A stretch of 64,000 nucleotides of DNA from Pseudoalteromonas sp. S2755 (GCF_005886535.1 NZ_PNDS01000140.1:16228-80227); one strand, 5' to 3'; shown: positions 27,434 to 36,380, counted from the first letter of the stretch. The notes: generated from the sequence alone by a model not told the origin. A program made the numbers and translations.

Positions 27434-29173
27434 ATGCAACCAACCGACAAGCAGATTTACGCTAGATTATTTAGCTATGTAAAAGACTTTAAACTCGCTG
27501 CCGTATTTTCAGTAATTGGCATGATAGGGTACGCTGCGATGGACGCTTCGTTCGTTGCCTTAATGGATCCATTTATCGATGAGGGTCTCACTGCAGGCAA
27601 TCGCGATGTACTAAAACTAGCGCCCTTTGTTGTCATCGCGTTAGTTATTGGTCGCGGTATATTTAACTATATGGCATCGTATTGCTTGTCTTATGTTGGG
27701 TCTCAGGTTGTTCGCACTTTGCGACAGCAACTATTTGAACACATGTTGTATCTACCCGTGTCGTTTCATGATCAACACTCTAATGGCGAACTGATATCAA
27801 AAATCACTTTTGACACAGAGCAAGTACAGCAAGCCGTCACTAAGGCGCTTCAAGTGCTGATCCGTGAAGGTGCATTTGTGTTTTTCTTACTTATCACGAT
27901 GTTTTATGCAAGTTGGCAGCTCTCGCTTATTTTCTTAGTTGTGGTACCAATCGTGGCGGTGATAGTTACGGTGGTGTCCAAGCGTTTTAAGAAAATTTCC
28001 AAGAATATTCAAGATGCGATGGGAGAAGTGACGAAAAGCTCTGAGCAAATGATGGCGGGTCATAAAGTTATTCATGGGTTTGGTGGTCAAGATAAAACCA
28101 TCTCTCACTTTGCTAAAGTTAATAATCATAATCGCCAGCAACGCGTAAAAATGGATGCGACTAAAGCGCTGAGCGTGTCTATCATCCAAATCATAGCGGC
28201 GAGCGCAATGGCGGTGATACTCGCGATTGTCGCAATGCCTTCTATGGTAGATAAAATTTCATCGGGCACCTTTGTCACTTTGATCACCTCTATGATGATG
28301 ATGCTGCGTCCTTTAAAACAACTTGCCAATGTGAATAGCGACTTACAACGCGGGATCTCTGCAGCGAAAAGTGTGTTTGCGGTGATTGATCTTGAAAAAG
28401 AAAAGGACACTGGCACGCAGTCTTTATCTCGTGCTCAAGGTAACCTAAAAGTCAAAGACTTAACCTTTACTTATCCATCTAAAAACGATCCGGTAATTGA
28501 GTCATTAAACCTTGAAATCAAAGCTGGGCAGAGCATTGCGTTGGTTGGTAGAAGTGGCTCAGGAAAATCAACGATTTCTAATCTCTTACCGCGTTACTAT
28601 GATATTGAAGCGGGCAGAATCGAGTTAGATGGTACGAATATAAATGATTACCAGCTTGCGGATCTACGCGCGCAGTTTTCCATCGTGTCGCAGCAAGTGG
28701 TGTTGTTTAACGACACCATTGCAAACAATATTATGTACTCGTTAAAGCAACCCTTATCGCAAGAAGCCCTCGAAAAAGTAGCAAAACAAGCCCACGTCTG
28801 GGAGTTTGTTAAAGATCTTCCTGAGGGCCTAAATACTGTTGTTGGTGAAAATGGCGTGATGCTTTCTGGCGGACAACGACAACGTATCGCCATCGCGCGT
28901 GCTATCGTAAAAGATGCACCAATCCTCATTTTAGATGAAGCCACATCAGCACTAGACACGGAATCTGAGCGTTTGATCCAACAAGCGTTAGAAGAGCTAA
29001 TGGCCGACAAGACAACCATAGTAATTGCCCATCGGTTATCGACAATCGAGCGTTGCGACTGCATCTATGTGCTAGATAAAGGCAAGATCATCGAACAAGG
29101 CAAGCATGCTGAATTGGTCGCGCAGGAAGGGGTTTATCATGCACTTTGCAAAATGCAGTTTGGTGAGCAATAA
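27434..29173 (+). CDS. msbA: Lipid A export ABC transporter MsbA
   Basis: A homodimeric inner-membrane flippase for lipid A-core, fused transmembrane and ATPase domains in one chain. The 579 residues contain six membrane helices in about 20-300. The nucleotide-binding domain has Walker A GRSGSGKST near residue 372, signature LSGGQRQRIAIARA near 477 and Walker B ILILDEATSALD. The stop codon TAA at 29171-29173 directly abuts the lpxK ATG, so the lipid A genes are read as one unit. TTGAAA (27391) and TATAGA (27412) could be a weak promoter but are only 15 bases apart. Confidence 0.97.
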   Translation: MQPTDKQIYARLFSYVKDFKLAAVFSVIGMIGYAAMDASFVALMDPFIDEGLTAGNRDVLKLAPFVVIALVIGRGIFNYMASYCLSYVGSQVVRTLRQQLFEHMLYLPVSFHDQHSNGELISKITFDTEQVQQAVTKALQVLIREGAFVFFLLITMFYASWQLSLIFLVVVPIVAVIVTVVSKRFKKISKNIQDAMGEVTKSSEQMMAGHKVIHGFGGQDKTISHFAKVNNHNRQQRVKMDATKALSVSIIQIIAASAMAVILAIVAMPSMVDKISSGTFVTLITSMMMMLRPLKQLANVNSDLQRGISAAKSVFAVIDLEKEKDTGTQSLSRAQGNLKVKDLTFTYPSKNDPVIESLNLEIKAGQSIALVGRSGSGKSTISNLLPRYYDIEAGRIELDGTNINDYQLADLRAQFSIVSQQVVLFNDTIANNIMYSLKQPLSQEALEKVAKQAHVWEFVKDLPEGLNTVVGENGVMLSGGQRQRIAIARAIVKDAPILILDEATSALDTESERLIQQALEELMADKTTIVIAHRLSTIERCDCIYVLDKGKIIEQGKHAELVAQEGVYHALCKMQFGEQ

Positions 29174-30157
29174 ATGGCATCAAAAATAGAGCAAAGTTGG
29201 TATAAAAAAGCGGGCATACTAACACTATTATTGCTTCCGTTAAGCCTGATATTCGGGCTTATTAGCTCGATAAGAAAGGGGCTTTATAAACTCGGTTTTT
29301 GCTCCGCGTATCGCTCGCCTGTTCCGGTTATTATTGTCGGTAACATCAGTGTGGGCGGTAATGGCAAAACGCCATTTGTGCTTTGGTTAGTCCCTTTTCT
29401 TGAAAAGCTTGGTTTTAAGGTTGGGGTGATCAGTCGAGGCTACGGTGCGAAACCTAGCTCAACCCCGTTTTTGGTCACTGAAGCGACCTCAACGGAAGAG
29501 GGCGGTGATGAACCTTGTTTACTCGCCAAACGATTGAAATGCCCAGTGATGATTGGTGCTGATAGACAAGCCAGTATTGAGAAATTATTGGATAGTAGCG
29601 ATGTAAACATCATCGTCAGCGACGATGGGCTACAGCACTATAAATTGGCGCGAGATATTGAATTCTGTATTGTTGATGCTGAACGGCGCTTTGGGAATGG
29701 CTTGTGGATGCCAGCAGGGCCCCTTAGGGAGTTACCTAAGCGTATTCAGAGTGTCGATCTTGCCGTATATAATGGTGGGTGCGAAAGTTACTCCTATACG
29801 CTAGAGGCGGTTGGTTTTTTTCGTGTTACAGATGATAGTCCAGCATCCAATATTGAAATGGCTGGTGCTTCAGTCTGTGCTATCGGCAATCCCGTGCGAT
29901 TTGAAAATACGCTACGAGATAGGGGGATTGTTCTGAGTGAAAGCCTACATTTTGCGGACCATCATCCATATCAAGCGTCCGACTTCTCGCAAATCGATAA
30001 CGGCGCTATTTTTATGACAGAGAAAGATGCGGTAAAGTGTCGCACATTTGCAAAAGATAATTGGTATTACCTCAAAGTAGATGCCAAACCTACATCAGCG
30101 CTTGAAAAAGCGGTATTAAATTTACTTAAAAAGAAAGAGATTTATCATGGCCTTTGA
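29174..30157 (+). CDS. lpxK: Tetraacyldisaccharide 4'-kinase
   Basis: Membrane-associated kinase that phosphorylates the 4' position of the lipid A disaccharide, giving lipid IVA. The 327 residues begin with a hydrophobic N-terminal helix (LTLLLLPLSLIFGLISSI). The P-loop is in VGNISVGGNGKTP near residues 54-66. The family blocks GVISRGYG, EPCLLAKR, SDDGLQHYKLARDIE and MPAGPLRELP follow. It starts immediately after msbA and overlaps ycaR by 11 bases, the gene order known from E. coli. Confidence 0.96.
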   Translation: MASKIEQSWYKKAGILTLLLLPLSLIFGLISSIRKGLYKLGFCSAYRSPVPVIIVGNISVGGNGKTPFVLWLVPFLEKLGFKVGVISRGYGAKPSSTPFLVTEATSTEEGGDEPCLLAKRLKCPVMIGADRQASIEKLLDSSDVNIIVSDDGLQHYKLARDIEFCIVDAERRFGNGLWMPAGPLRELPKRIQSVDLAVYNGGCESYSYTLEAVGFFRVTDDSPASNIEMAGASVCAIGNPVRFENTLRDRGIVLSESLHFADHHPYQASDFSQIDNGAIFMTEKDAVKCRTFAKDNWYYLKVDAKPTSALEKAVLNLLKKKEIYHGL

Positions 30158-30344
30158 TACCAAATTACTAGAAATAATTGCCTGCCCAGTATGTAAAGGC
30201 AAATTGAGATATGACAAAGAAAACAAAGAGTTGATCAGCACAGCAGCTAAGCTTGCGTATCCAATTAAAGACGACATTCCTGTGTTATTGGAAAACGAAG
30301 CGCGCGAGCTGAGCAGCGATGAGGTTGAGCAGTGGAATTCGTAG
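30147..30344 (+). CDS. ycaR: Trm112-like zinc-ribbon protein YcaR
   Basis: A 65-residue protein of the Trm112/YcaR family. A Cys pair is in IIACPVCKGKLRY (residues 12-20), followed by AYPIKDDIPVLLENEAR. The usual second Cys pair is absent, as in other gammaproteobacterial members. Trm112 proteins act as small partners that stabilise methyltransferases; the bacterial function in this operon is not defined. It overlaps lpxK by 11 bases and kdsB by 13 bases, so all three are probably coupled in translation. Confidence 0.92.
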   Translation: MAFDTKLLEIIACPVCKGKLRYDKENKELISTAAKLAYPIKDDIPVLLENEARELSSDEVEQWNS

Positions 30345-31093
30345 TCGTTATTCCGGCGCGTTACGCTTCAAGCCGGCTGCCTGGTAAACCGCTTGCTGAT
30401 ATCGGCGGCAAACCAATGATCCAGCGTGTTTACGAACAGGCGATTCAATCTGGCGCTGCAGCGGTTTATATCGCAACCGATCACAGTGCGGTATTTGAGG
30501 CAGCGCAACACTTCACTGATAATGTGCTTATGACGCGTGAAGATCATCAATCTGGTACTGAGCGACTCGCCGAAGTTGTTGAACAACTGGGGCTGAACGA
30601 ACAAACCTTGGTGGTCAATGTACAAGGTGATGAGCCACTGTTAGAGCCTGATAACATCGCACAAGTGGCAGCACTACTGCATCATTCTGATGCACCGATG
30701 GCGACTTTGTGCGTTGATGTGGAAGATGTAGAAGAGGTGTTAAATCCGAATGCGGTGAAAGTGGTGTCTGATATTCAAGACAACGCACTGTATTTCTCTC
30801 GCTCGTCTATTCCGTTTCAGCGCGACAGTATGTTAACGCTCGACAAAAATAACATTCCAGTGAGTCACTTTAAACGTCATGTTGGCATATATGCTTATCG
30901 TGCGGGCTTTATTCAAACCTATTTATCGCTAAGTGTTTCACCGCTAGAGTTGCAAGAGTCACTAGAGCAGCTACGCGTGCTGTATCATGGATACAAAATT
31001 AAGGTCGCTAAAGCGGCTAAGCCAGTGCATGCAGGAGTCGATACTCCCGAAGATTTGGCACGAGTTCAAGAGATACTGAATGGAAAAGTATAA
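30332..31093 (+). CDS. kdsB: 3-deoxy-manno-octulosonate cytidylyltransferase
   Basis: Cytosolic enzyme that activates Kdo with CTP to CMP-Kdo for the LPS inner core. The 253 residues match the family (about 250). Diagnostic motifs are VVIPARYASSRLPGKPL at the N-terminus, VYIATDH, VNVQGDEPLLEP and FKRHVGIYAYR. The start is GTG 30332 with GAGG at 30320-30323, inside the end of ycaR. The 3' end overlaps the pseudouridine synthase gene by 14 bases. Confidence 0.96.
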   Translation: MEFVVVIPARYASSRLPGKPLADIGGKPMIQRVYEQAIQSGAAAVYIATDHSAVFEAAQHFTDNVLMTREDHQSGTERLAEVVEQLGLNEQTLVVNVQGDEPLLEPDNIAQVAALLHHSDAPMATLCVDVEDVEEVLNPNAVKVVSDIQDNALYFSRSSIPFQRDSMLTLDKNNIPVSHFKRHVGIYAYRAGFIQTYLSLSVSPLELQESLEQLRVLYHGYKIKVAKAAKPVHAGVDTPEDLARVQEILNGKV

Positions 31094-31745
31094 GCTCATT
31101 GCAGACGAGGCAGACTATGTAGTTGCATACAAACCTCAAGGTGTGAGCTTCCATAGTGAGGATGGTGCAGGTTTTGTTGCCTTACTGACGGAGCAATTAG
31201 GCTATCCCTTATTTGCGGTTCACCGCCTTGATAAAGTCACATCGGGACTCATTCTTTTAGCGAAATCTAGCGAGGCTGCAAAGCAGTTGACGAGCCTGTT
31301 TTCCGCCCGAAAAATAGATAAATTTTACTTGGCGTTAGTCAGTGCTAAACCGAAGAAAAAGCAAGGCTGGATAAAAGGTGATATGGCTAAGTCGCGTAGA
31401 GGCACTTATAAACTGGTTAAAACTAAGCTAAATCCTGCGGTGACTCGATTTTATTCATGCTCTGTTGCGAGCAACCTACGCGCTTGTATCGTTAAACCGT
31501 TTAGCGGTAAAACACACCAAATTCGCGTGGCACTAAAAAGTATCGGTGCGCCAATTTTAGGTGATTTAGCCTATAGTGGAGAGCCTGCTGATAGAACGTA
31601 TCTTCACGCATTTTGCCTTGAATTTGAGTGGCAAGGTAACCATCAACGTTATCAAGCGGCGCCTGAAGGTGAGGGTGCATTTGGCCATTTATTGGCACAT
31701 GAAATCTTTGCAAGTTGGCAAAATCCAAGTCAATTAGAGTGGTAA
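31080..31745 (+). CDS. RluA-family pseudouridine synthase
   Basis: A 221-residue RNA pseudouridine synthase of the RluA superfamily. The catalytic motif is HRLDKVTSGLILLAK with Asp51, followed by KFYLALV and the C-terminal KTHQIRVALKSIGAPILGD. It lacks an S4 domain and is short, like the TIGR01621-type 'Rlu family' proteins, so the modified RNA site is not known. ATG 31080 lies inside the end of kdsB, and tcdA begins two bases after its stop codon, which places it at the end of the LPS operon. Confidence 0.87.
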   Translation: MEKYKLIADEADYVVAYKPQGVSFHSEDGAGFVALLTEQLGYPLFAVHRLDKVTSGLILLAKSSEAAKQLTSLFSARKIDKFYLALVSAKPKKKQGWIKGDMAKSRRGTYKLVKTKLNPAVTRFYSCSVASNLRACIVKPFSGKTHQIRVALKSIGAPILGDLAYSGEPADRTYLHAFCLEFEWQGNHQRYQAAPEGEGAFGHLLAHEIFASWQNPSQLEW

Positions 31746-31746
31746 C

Positions 31747-32544
31747 ATGACGGATTCGAATAGAGAACTAAGATTTGGCGGCATTGGTCGGTTATACGGT
31801 AACGCCGAGTTAGAAGCATTAAGTAAAGCACACTTTTGTGTCATTGGTATTGGTGGCGTTGGCAGCTGGGCTGTAGAAGCGCTAGTGAGAACGGGCGTAG
31901 GTAAGATAACGCTTATCGATATGGATGATATTTGTGTAACTAACATTAACCGCCAGTTACATGCTCATAGCGAAAGTATCGGCATGCAAAAGATTGAAGC
32001 AATGCGAGATCGCTGTCTTGCTATTAACCCAGATTGTGAAGTTACCTTGATCGATGATTTTTTGATGTTAGATAACATTAGAGATTACATTCAAGGCTTT
32101 GATTATGTTATCGACTGTATCGACGCAGTTAAAGAGAAAGCGGCGCTAATCGCGCATTGTAAGCGTAATAAAATACCGGTGATCACCACAGGAGGTGCAG
32201 GTGGTCAAACCGATCCGAGCCAGATCCAATATGGGGATGTGGCAAAGACAACCCATGATCCGCTGCTGGCAAAAGTACGTTATATTCTCAGAAAACAATA
32301 TAATTTTAGCGATAATCCAAAACGTAAATTTGGCGTGGATTGTGTGTATTCCACAGAGCAACTCGTTTACCCAAGTACCGACGGCACCGTGTGCAAGGCA
32401 AAGCAACAAGCTGAAGGTGGGAAAAATATGGACTGCGCGACCGGGTTTGGCTCTGCTACTATGGTAACCGGGAGTTTTGGTTTTTTTGCGGCGTCCAAAG
32501 CAATACGCAAGTACCTAGATAAACAAAACAAAAACAGCGAATAA
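31747..32544 (+). CDS. tcdA: tRNA threonylcarbamoyladenosine dehydratase TcdA (CsdL)
   Basis: E1-like enzyme that converts t6A37 of tRNA to its cyclic form ct6A, using ATP. The 265 residues begin with RFGGIGRLYG. The nucleotide-binding GIGGVGSWAVEALVRTGVG is near residues 33-51, followed by the ThiF-type IDMDDICVTNINRQLHA and the catalytic-region DCIDAVKEK. TcdA works with the CsdA-CsdE sulfurtransferase pair, which here lies right next to it on the opposite strand. A GTGCTCG/CGAGCAC palindrome at 32547-32562 separates the converging genes. Confidence 0.94.
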   Translation: MTDSNRELRFGGIGRLYGNAELEALSKAHFCVIGIGGVGSWAVEALVRTGVGKITLIDMDDICVTNINRQLHAHSESIGMQKIEAMRDRCLAINPDCEVTLIDDFLMLDNIRDYIQGFDYVIDCIDAVKEKAALIAHCKRNKIPVITTGGAGGQTDPSQIQYGDVAKTTHDPLLAKVRYILRKQYNFSDNPKRKFGVDCVYSTEQLVYPSTDGTVCKAKQQAEGGKNMDCATGFGSATMVTGSFGFFAASKAIRKYLDKQNKNSE

Positions 32545-32546
32545 GT

Positions 32547-32562
32547 GTGCTCGTTCGAGCAC
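32547..32562. terminator. Palindrome between converging tcdA and csdE
   Basis: A perfect 7-bp inverted repeat GTGCTCG / CGAGCAC has two central bases. A T-rich stretch follows on the plus strand. Bidirectional termination is plausible. Confidence 0.5.
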
Positions 32563-32573
32563 CTTATATCACT

Positions 32574-32981
32574 TTATTTTAATAACTCCGCCTTTGCTTG
32601 GATCTGTTCAACAATCGCACGTATACCATTACCTCTTGATGGGCTTAGGTGAGCAATTAATCCAAGCGACTCAAACAGTTCATAAGCATTAAACTGACTT
32701 GCTTGCTCTGGCGTTTTACTTGCGTACGCTGCAATGATGATTGCAAGTAATCCTTTGACAATACGCGTATCTGAGTCAGCAATGAGTACGAGCTGCTGCG
32801 CGTTTTCATCTAAATCCAGATAGAGCCAAACTTTACTATCACAGCCTGACACTAACGCTGAGTCGACTTTCAGCGCATCAGGAAGCGCTGGAAGTTGTTT
32901 ACCTAGCAGCATAATTTCACGGTACTTGGCTTGCCAGCCATGACTTTCAGATAATTTTTTTGTGATATGTTCAATATTCAT
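32574..32981 (-). CDS. csdE: Sulfur acceptor protein CsdE (SufE family)
   Basis: A 135-residue SufE-fold protein that accepts persulfide sulfur from the cysteine desulfurase encoded just upstream. The acceptor Cys is residue 47 in ALVSGCDSKVWL. The later blocks FDADSDTRIVKGLLAIII-like (here LVLIADSDTRIVKGLLA) and FESLGLIAHLSPSRGNGIRA are also typical. It follows csdA by 4 bases on the minus strand. Close linkage to tcdA supports the Csd rather than Suf assignment. Confidence 0.92.
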   Translation of the reverse strand: MNIEHITKKLSESHGWQAKYREIMLLGKQLPALPDALKVDSALVSGCDSKVWLYLDLDENAQQLVLIADSDTRIVKGLLAIIIAAYASKTPEQASQFNAYELFESLGLIAHLSPSRGNGIRAIVEQIQAKAELLK

Positions 32982-32985
32982 AAGT

Positions 32986-34197
32986 TTAATCTAATAATTC
33001 TATTGTGGCATTTAACGCATTAATAAAATGCTCAATATCATCTTGGTTATTATAAAAAGCCAAACTTGCACGCACTGTCCCGTTAACCTTGAGCATTTTC
33101 ATTAGAGGCTGAGTACAATGGTGTCCGCTTCTGACTGCTACGCCGTATGTATTGAGTAGTGTGGCAAGATCGTAGTGATGCTCGCTTTTATAGTTAAAAC
33201 TGACTACGCCAACATTGTTTTGTGTATCGCCATAAACCGTGATGCCTTCAATCTGTTTTAGCTTTTCTAAAAGGGCGTGGTAGAGCGTTTGCTCATATCG
33301 TTGAAGTGCACTGGGATCAATCTCGTTTATATAATCTATCGCTGCAGCAAAACCGATAACGCCAGAAATATTGGGCGTGCCGGGCTCAAACTTACCAGGT
33401 GCCTCTCGATAGCTGGATCGCTCGAAGCTCACTTCTCTTATCATTTCGCCGCCGGTTTTGTATACGGGGAGCGCATTTAGTTGCTGGTATTTACCATAAA
33501 GTCCGCCGACACCTGTTGGTCCAAGCGCTTTATGAGCTGAAAAAACATAAAAGTCGCAATCCAGTGCCTTCAGATCAGGCCTTAAATGCAGTAAAGACTG
33601 AGCGCCGTCGATAACCGTGATAGTACCTATGGCCTTGCAAACCGAGATGAGCGATTCAATTGGGTGAATATTCCCAAGTGCGTTTGAAACATGGCCCATC
33701 GCTAACACATCAGGTTTATGCTGCTTTAACAGCGCAATAGCGCCTTGCTCATCGAGGACGCCGTCTAACATAGGTAACACTAGTAAAGTTGCGCCAGTAC
33801 GCTGACAAGCTTCTTGCCAAGGCACTATATTAGCGTGATGTTCGAAGGGACTGATGGCAATGACGCTGTCTGAATTGAAGCATGCACTCAGGCCATAAGC
33901 CAATAAATTTAGTGATTCAGTTGCGCCGCTGGTCCATACTATTTCTCGTGTTTCTACATTTAAAAAACTGGCAATTGTTTCTCGGGCACTTTCGTAGCGA
34001 ACGGTGGCGTTTTCACTCAGCGTGTGTAAACCTCTATGTACGTTTGAATTCTCATCTTGATAAAAAGTTTTTATGACATCGATGACTTTGTTCGGTTTTT
34101 GCGCAGTTGCAGCGGAGTCAAGATAGCAAAGCGGCTGTCCATCAAGTTGTTTGTTCAAAATTGGAAAGTCGTTGCGCAGAGATTGAATGTCAGTCAT
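32986..34197 (-). CDS. csdA: Cysteine desulfurase CsdA
   Basis: PLP enzyme of 403 residues that removes sulfur from cysteine and passes it as persulfide to CsdE. The N-terminal YLDSAATAQKP and HRGLHTLSE motifs are SufS/CsdA type. The PLP lysine is Lys223 in VFSAHKALGPTGVGG. The catalytic Cys is Cys361 in VRSGHHCTQPLM. The arrangement csdA-csdE with tcdA adjacent suggests a CSD system; no suf or isc genes lie nearby. A hairpin at 34258-34282 isolates it from gltA transcripts. Confidence 0.94.
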   Translation of the reverse strand: MTDIQSLRNDFPILNKQLDGQPLCYLDSAATAQKPNKVIDVIKTFYQDENSNVHRGLHTLSENATVRYESARETIASFLNVETREIVWTSGATESLNLLAYGLSACFNSDSVIAISPFEHHANIVPWQEACQRTGATLLVLPMLDGVLDEQGAIALLKQHKPDVLAMGHVSNALGNIHPIESLISVCKAIGTITVIDGAQSLLHLRPDLKALDCDFYVFSAHKALGPTGVGGLYGKYQQLNALPVYKTGGEMIREVSFERSSYREAPGKFEPGTPNISGVIGFAAAIDYINEIDPSALQRYEQTLYHALLEKLKQIEGITVYGDTQNNVGVVSFNYKSEHHYDLATLLNTYGVAVRSGHHCTQPLMKMLKVNGTVRASLAFYNNQDDIEHFINALNATIELLD

Positions 34198-34257
34198 AAC
34201 GTACCTGAGTTAATTGAGCTGCGCGATTCTAACGAATACGCGACGATATTAAAACAA

Positions 34258-34282
34258 AAAAGGCCGCATTAAGCGGCCTTTT
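34258..34282 (-). terminator. Intrinsic terminator of gltA
   Basis: AAAAGGCCGC / GCGGCCTTTT form a perfect 10-bp stem around a 5-base loop. Read on the minus strand it runs into more T residues. It lies 17 bases after the gltA stop codon. Confidence 0.92.
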
Positions 34283-34299
34283 CAAACACAATAACGAGA

Positions 34300-35586
34300 T
34301 TATCTGTCGTTTTGTGTTTTGTAGTCGCGAGACGTGTAGCCTTTGTAAAGCTGACGCGGACGACCAATTTTGTGTCCTGGTTGAGAAAGCATTTCATTCC
34401 AGTGTGAAATCCAACCCACAGTTCGAGACATCGCGAAGATAACCGTAAACATGCTTGTTGGAATACCGATTGCTTTAAGAATGATACCAGAATAGAAGTC
34501 TACATTCGGGTACAGCTTCTTCTCAATGAAGTAAGGGTCTTCTAGGGCAATCTGTTCAAGTTTCATTGCAACGTCAAGCAGTGGATCTTGAATGTTTAGC
34601 TCTTTAAGTACTTCGTGGCACGTTTGACGCATTACTGTCGCACGTGGGTCAAAGTTCTTATAAACGCGGTGACCAAAGCCCATTAGACGGAACGGATCGT
34701 TCTTATCTTTTGCTTTTGCAACGTACTCGTCAATACGGTCGACAGAGCCGATTTCTTCAAGCATAGTTAAACATGCTTCGTTTGCGCCACCGTGTGCAGG
34801 GCCCCAAAGTGATGCAATACCTGCTGCGATACATGCGTAAGGGTTTGCACCTGAAGAACCAGCAAGACGAACGGTTGAAGTTGATGCGTTTTGCTCATGA
34901 TCTGCGTGAAGCATGAAAATACGATCCATTGCTTTAGCAAGTACCGGGCTGACGTTGTAGTCTTCAGCTGGCACAGAGAACATCATGTGAAGGAAGTTTT
35001 CTGCGTAGCTCAAGTCGTTACGTGGATATACGAACGGTTGGCCAACGTTATACTTGTACGCCATTGCGGCAATCGTTGGTAGCTTAGCTACTAATTTGAT
35101 TGCACAACGCATACGTTGATCTTCATCAGAAATGTCCAAATCTGAGTGGTAGAACGAAGATAACGCACCAACTACACCACATAGCATTGCCATTGGGTGT
35201 GCATCTACACGGAAGCCTTGGAAAAACGCAGCAATTTTCTCGTGCATCATTGTGTTGCGAGTGATCTCATCTGAGAACTCAGCTAGTTGTTCTTCGCTTG
35301 GTAATTCACCGTTTAATAATAGGTAGCAAAGTTCAATATAGTTAGAATTTTCAGCAAGTTGCTCAATTGGATAACCGCGATGAAGCAGTACACCTTTGGC
35401 ACCGTCAATGTAAGTGATAGACGAGTCACAAGAGGCAGTCGACATAAATCCTGGGTCATACGTAAATAGGCCGTGAGCACCTAAAGAGCGAACGTCAACT
35501 ACGTCTTGTCCAGCTGTACCTTCGTAAATTGGTAACTCAATCGGATCGTGACCATCAATATGGACTGTGGCTTTTTTATCTGCCAT
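34300..35586 (-). CDS. gltA: Citrate synthase, type II
   Basis: Condenses acetyl-CoA with oxaloacetate, the entry step of the TCA cycle. The 428 residues match the hexameric, NADH-sensitive type II enzyme of gammaproteobacteria. The N-terminal domain is followed by AHGLFTYDPGFMSTASCDS. The catalytic His residues are in GPAHGGANEACL (near 264) and GFGHRVYKNFDPR (near 306), and the Asp in PNVDFYSGI (near 363). On the minus strand GGAGA precedes ATG 35586. It diverges from sdhC; the 380-base gap carries promoters for both. Confidence 0.97.
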   Translation of the reverse strand: MADKKATVHIDGHDPIELPIYEGTAGQDVVDVRSLGAHGLFTYDPGFMSTASCDSSITYIDGAKGVLLHRGYPIEQLAENSNYIELCYLLLNGELPSEEQLAEFSDEITRNTMMHEKIAAFFQGFRVDAHPMAMLCGVVGALSSFYHSDLDISDEDQRMRCAIKLVAKLPTIAAMAYKYNVGQPFVYPRNDLSYAENFLHMMFSVPAEDYNVSPVLAKAMDRIFMLHADHEQNASTSTVRLAGSSGANPYACIAAGIASLWGPAHGGANEACLTMLEEIGSVDRIDEYVAKAKDKNDPFRLMGFGHRVYKNFDPRATVMRQTCHEVLKELNIQDPLLDVAMKLEQIALEDPYFIEKKLYPNVDFYSGIILKAIGIPTSMFTVIFAMSRTVGWISHWNEMLSQPGHKIGRPRQLYKGYTSRDYKTQNDR

Positions 35587-35658
35587 CTATTTGTCTCCTA
35601 TTTAATAACAATATTCTGATTGTTATGTTGTGATACTAATGTTAAGCAAATTCAGATC

Positions 35659-35689
35659 ATTCTAACTTATAACCTAGGTTAAAAGTCAA
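35659..35689 (-). promoter_or_regulatory. Candidate gltA promoter with central palindrome
   Basis: On the minus strand, TTGACT (complement of 35684-35689) and TAGAAT (complement of 35659-35664) are 19 bases apart. The perfect palindrome TAACCTAGGTTA (35670-35681) fills the spacer, a usual place for an operator. A second palindrome, ATTTATGCATAAAT, is at 35700-35713, joined to a TGTGA half-site. Confidence 0.45.
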
Positions 35690-35787
35690 TTTTTCTGTGA
35701 TTTATGCATAAATGTATAATAAATATTCTACGGCGATTAAATATTAGACCATTCGCTAATTCGCAAGCGTCTCTATCTAAACAAGAA

Positions 35788-35835
35788 TTGTAAAAGGGCG
35801 CATAGCCTTATATACTGTCAACGGTTTTATACCGT
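35788..35835 (+). promoter_or_regulatory. Candidate sdhC promoter with dyad at the start point
   Basis: TTGTAA (35788-35793) and TATACT (35811-35816) have an ideal 17-base spacer. ACGGT-TTTAT-ACCGT (35821-35835) lies at the predicted transcription start (about 35823). The predicted leader would be about 145 bases. Confidence 0.6.
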
Positions 35836-35920
35836 ATCGTCTGTGGGTAAACCTATTTTTACATCAATTTTTACACTCGAGTGAACTTTTTGGTGTCCTA
35901 ATTGGTTTATCTAGAGTGTG

Positions 35921-35947
35921 CCACCTACATTTGCAATATGTAGGTGG
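35921..35947 (+). promoter_or_regulatory. Strong hairpin in the sdhC leader
   Basis: CCACCTACAT (35921-35930) pairs perfectly with ATGTAGGTGG (35938-35947) around TTGCAAT. It ends 19 bases before ATG 35967. No T-run follows, so it is not an ordinary terminator; a leader RNA element is likelier. Confidence 0.6.
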
Positions 35948-35966
35948 GTTTCATAAAAACAAGTAG

Positions 35967-36380
35967 ATGAGCTCCTTTGTGGGCAAAGATGGGCAAGTAA
36001 CTGTGAAAAAGCAAAGACCTGTAAATCTAGATCTTACGACTATATCTATGCCGCCAACGGCTAAAGCGTCGATTCTTCACCGTGTCACCGGTGTTGCTTT
36101 CTTCTTCGCTTTGACCTTTGTGATTTGGGCTTGGTCTGAATCCCTTTCTTCTCCTGAAGGCTTCGAGTTTGTAAAAGAACTGATGTCTGGCTTTATCGCG
36201 AAATTCATCGCGTGGGGCACCCTAACTGTATTGTCTTACCACATCATCGGTGGTATCCGTCACATGATTCAGGATATGGGACATTGGGAAGAATTAGAAT
36301 CAGGCAACAATAGCGCGAAGATTGCACTAGCACTTTGGGTTATCGTAGCAATTTTGGCTGGAGTATGGATATGGTCTTAA
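35967..36380 (+). CDS. sdhC: Succinate dehydrogenase cytochrome b556 subunit
   Basis: Membrane anchor subunit of complex II that helps bind heme b and ubiquinone. The conserved KKQRPVNLDL start block and SILHRVTGVAFFF are present. There are three membrane helices, with the heme-ligand His in the YHIIGGIRHMIQDMGH region. ATG 35967 gives 137 residues but has no Shine-Dalgarno. GTG 36003 would give 125 residues beginning at KKQRP, closer to E. coli SdhC, and is a serious alternative. sdhD begins inside its 3' end. It is the first gene of sdhCDAB. Confidence 0.92.
   Translation: MSSFVGKDGQVTVKKQRPVNLDLTTISMPPTAKASILHRVTGVAFFFALTFVIWAWSESLSSPEGFEFVKELMSGFIAKFIAWGTLTVLSYHIIGGIRHMIQDMGHWEELESGNNSAKIALALWVIVAILAGVWIWS

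Noticed and set aside
36335..36370. Longer N-terminus for sdhD from TTG 36335
   Set aside because: ATG 36371 has GGAG at good spacing and gives the exact length of E. coli SdhD.
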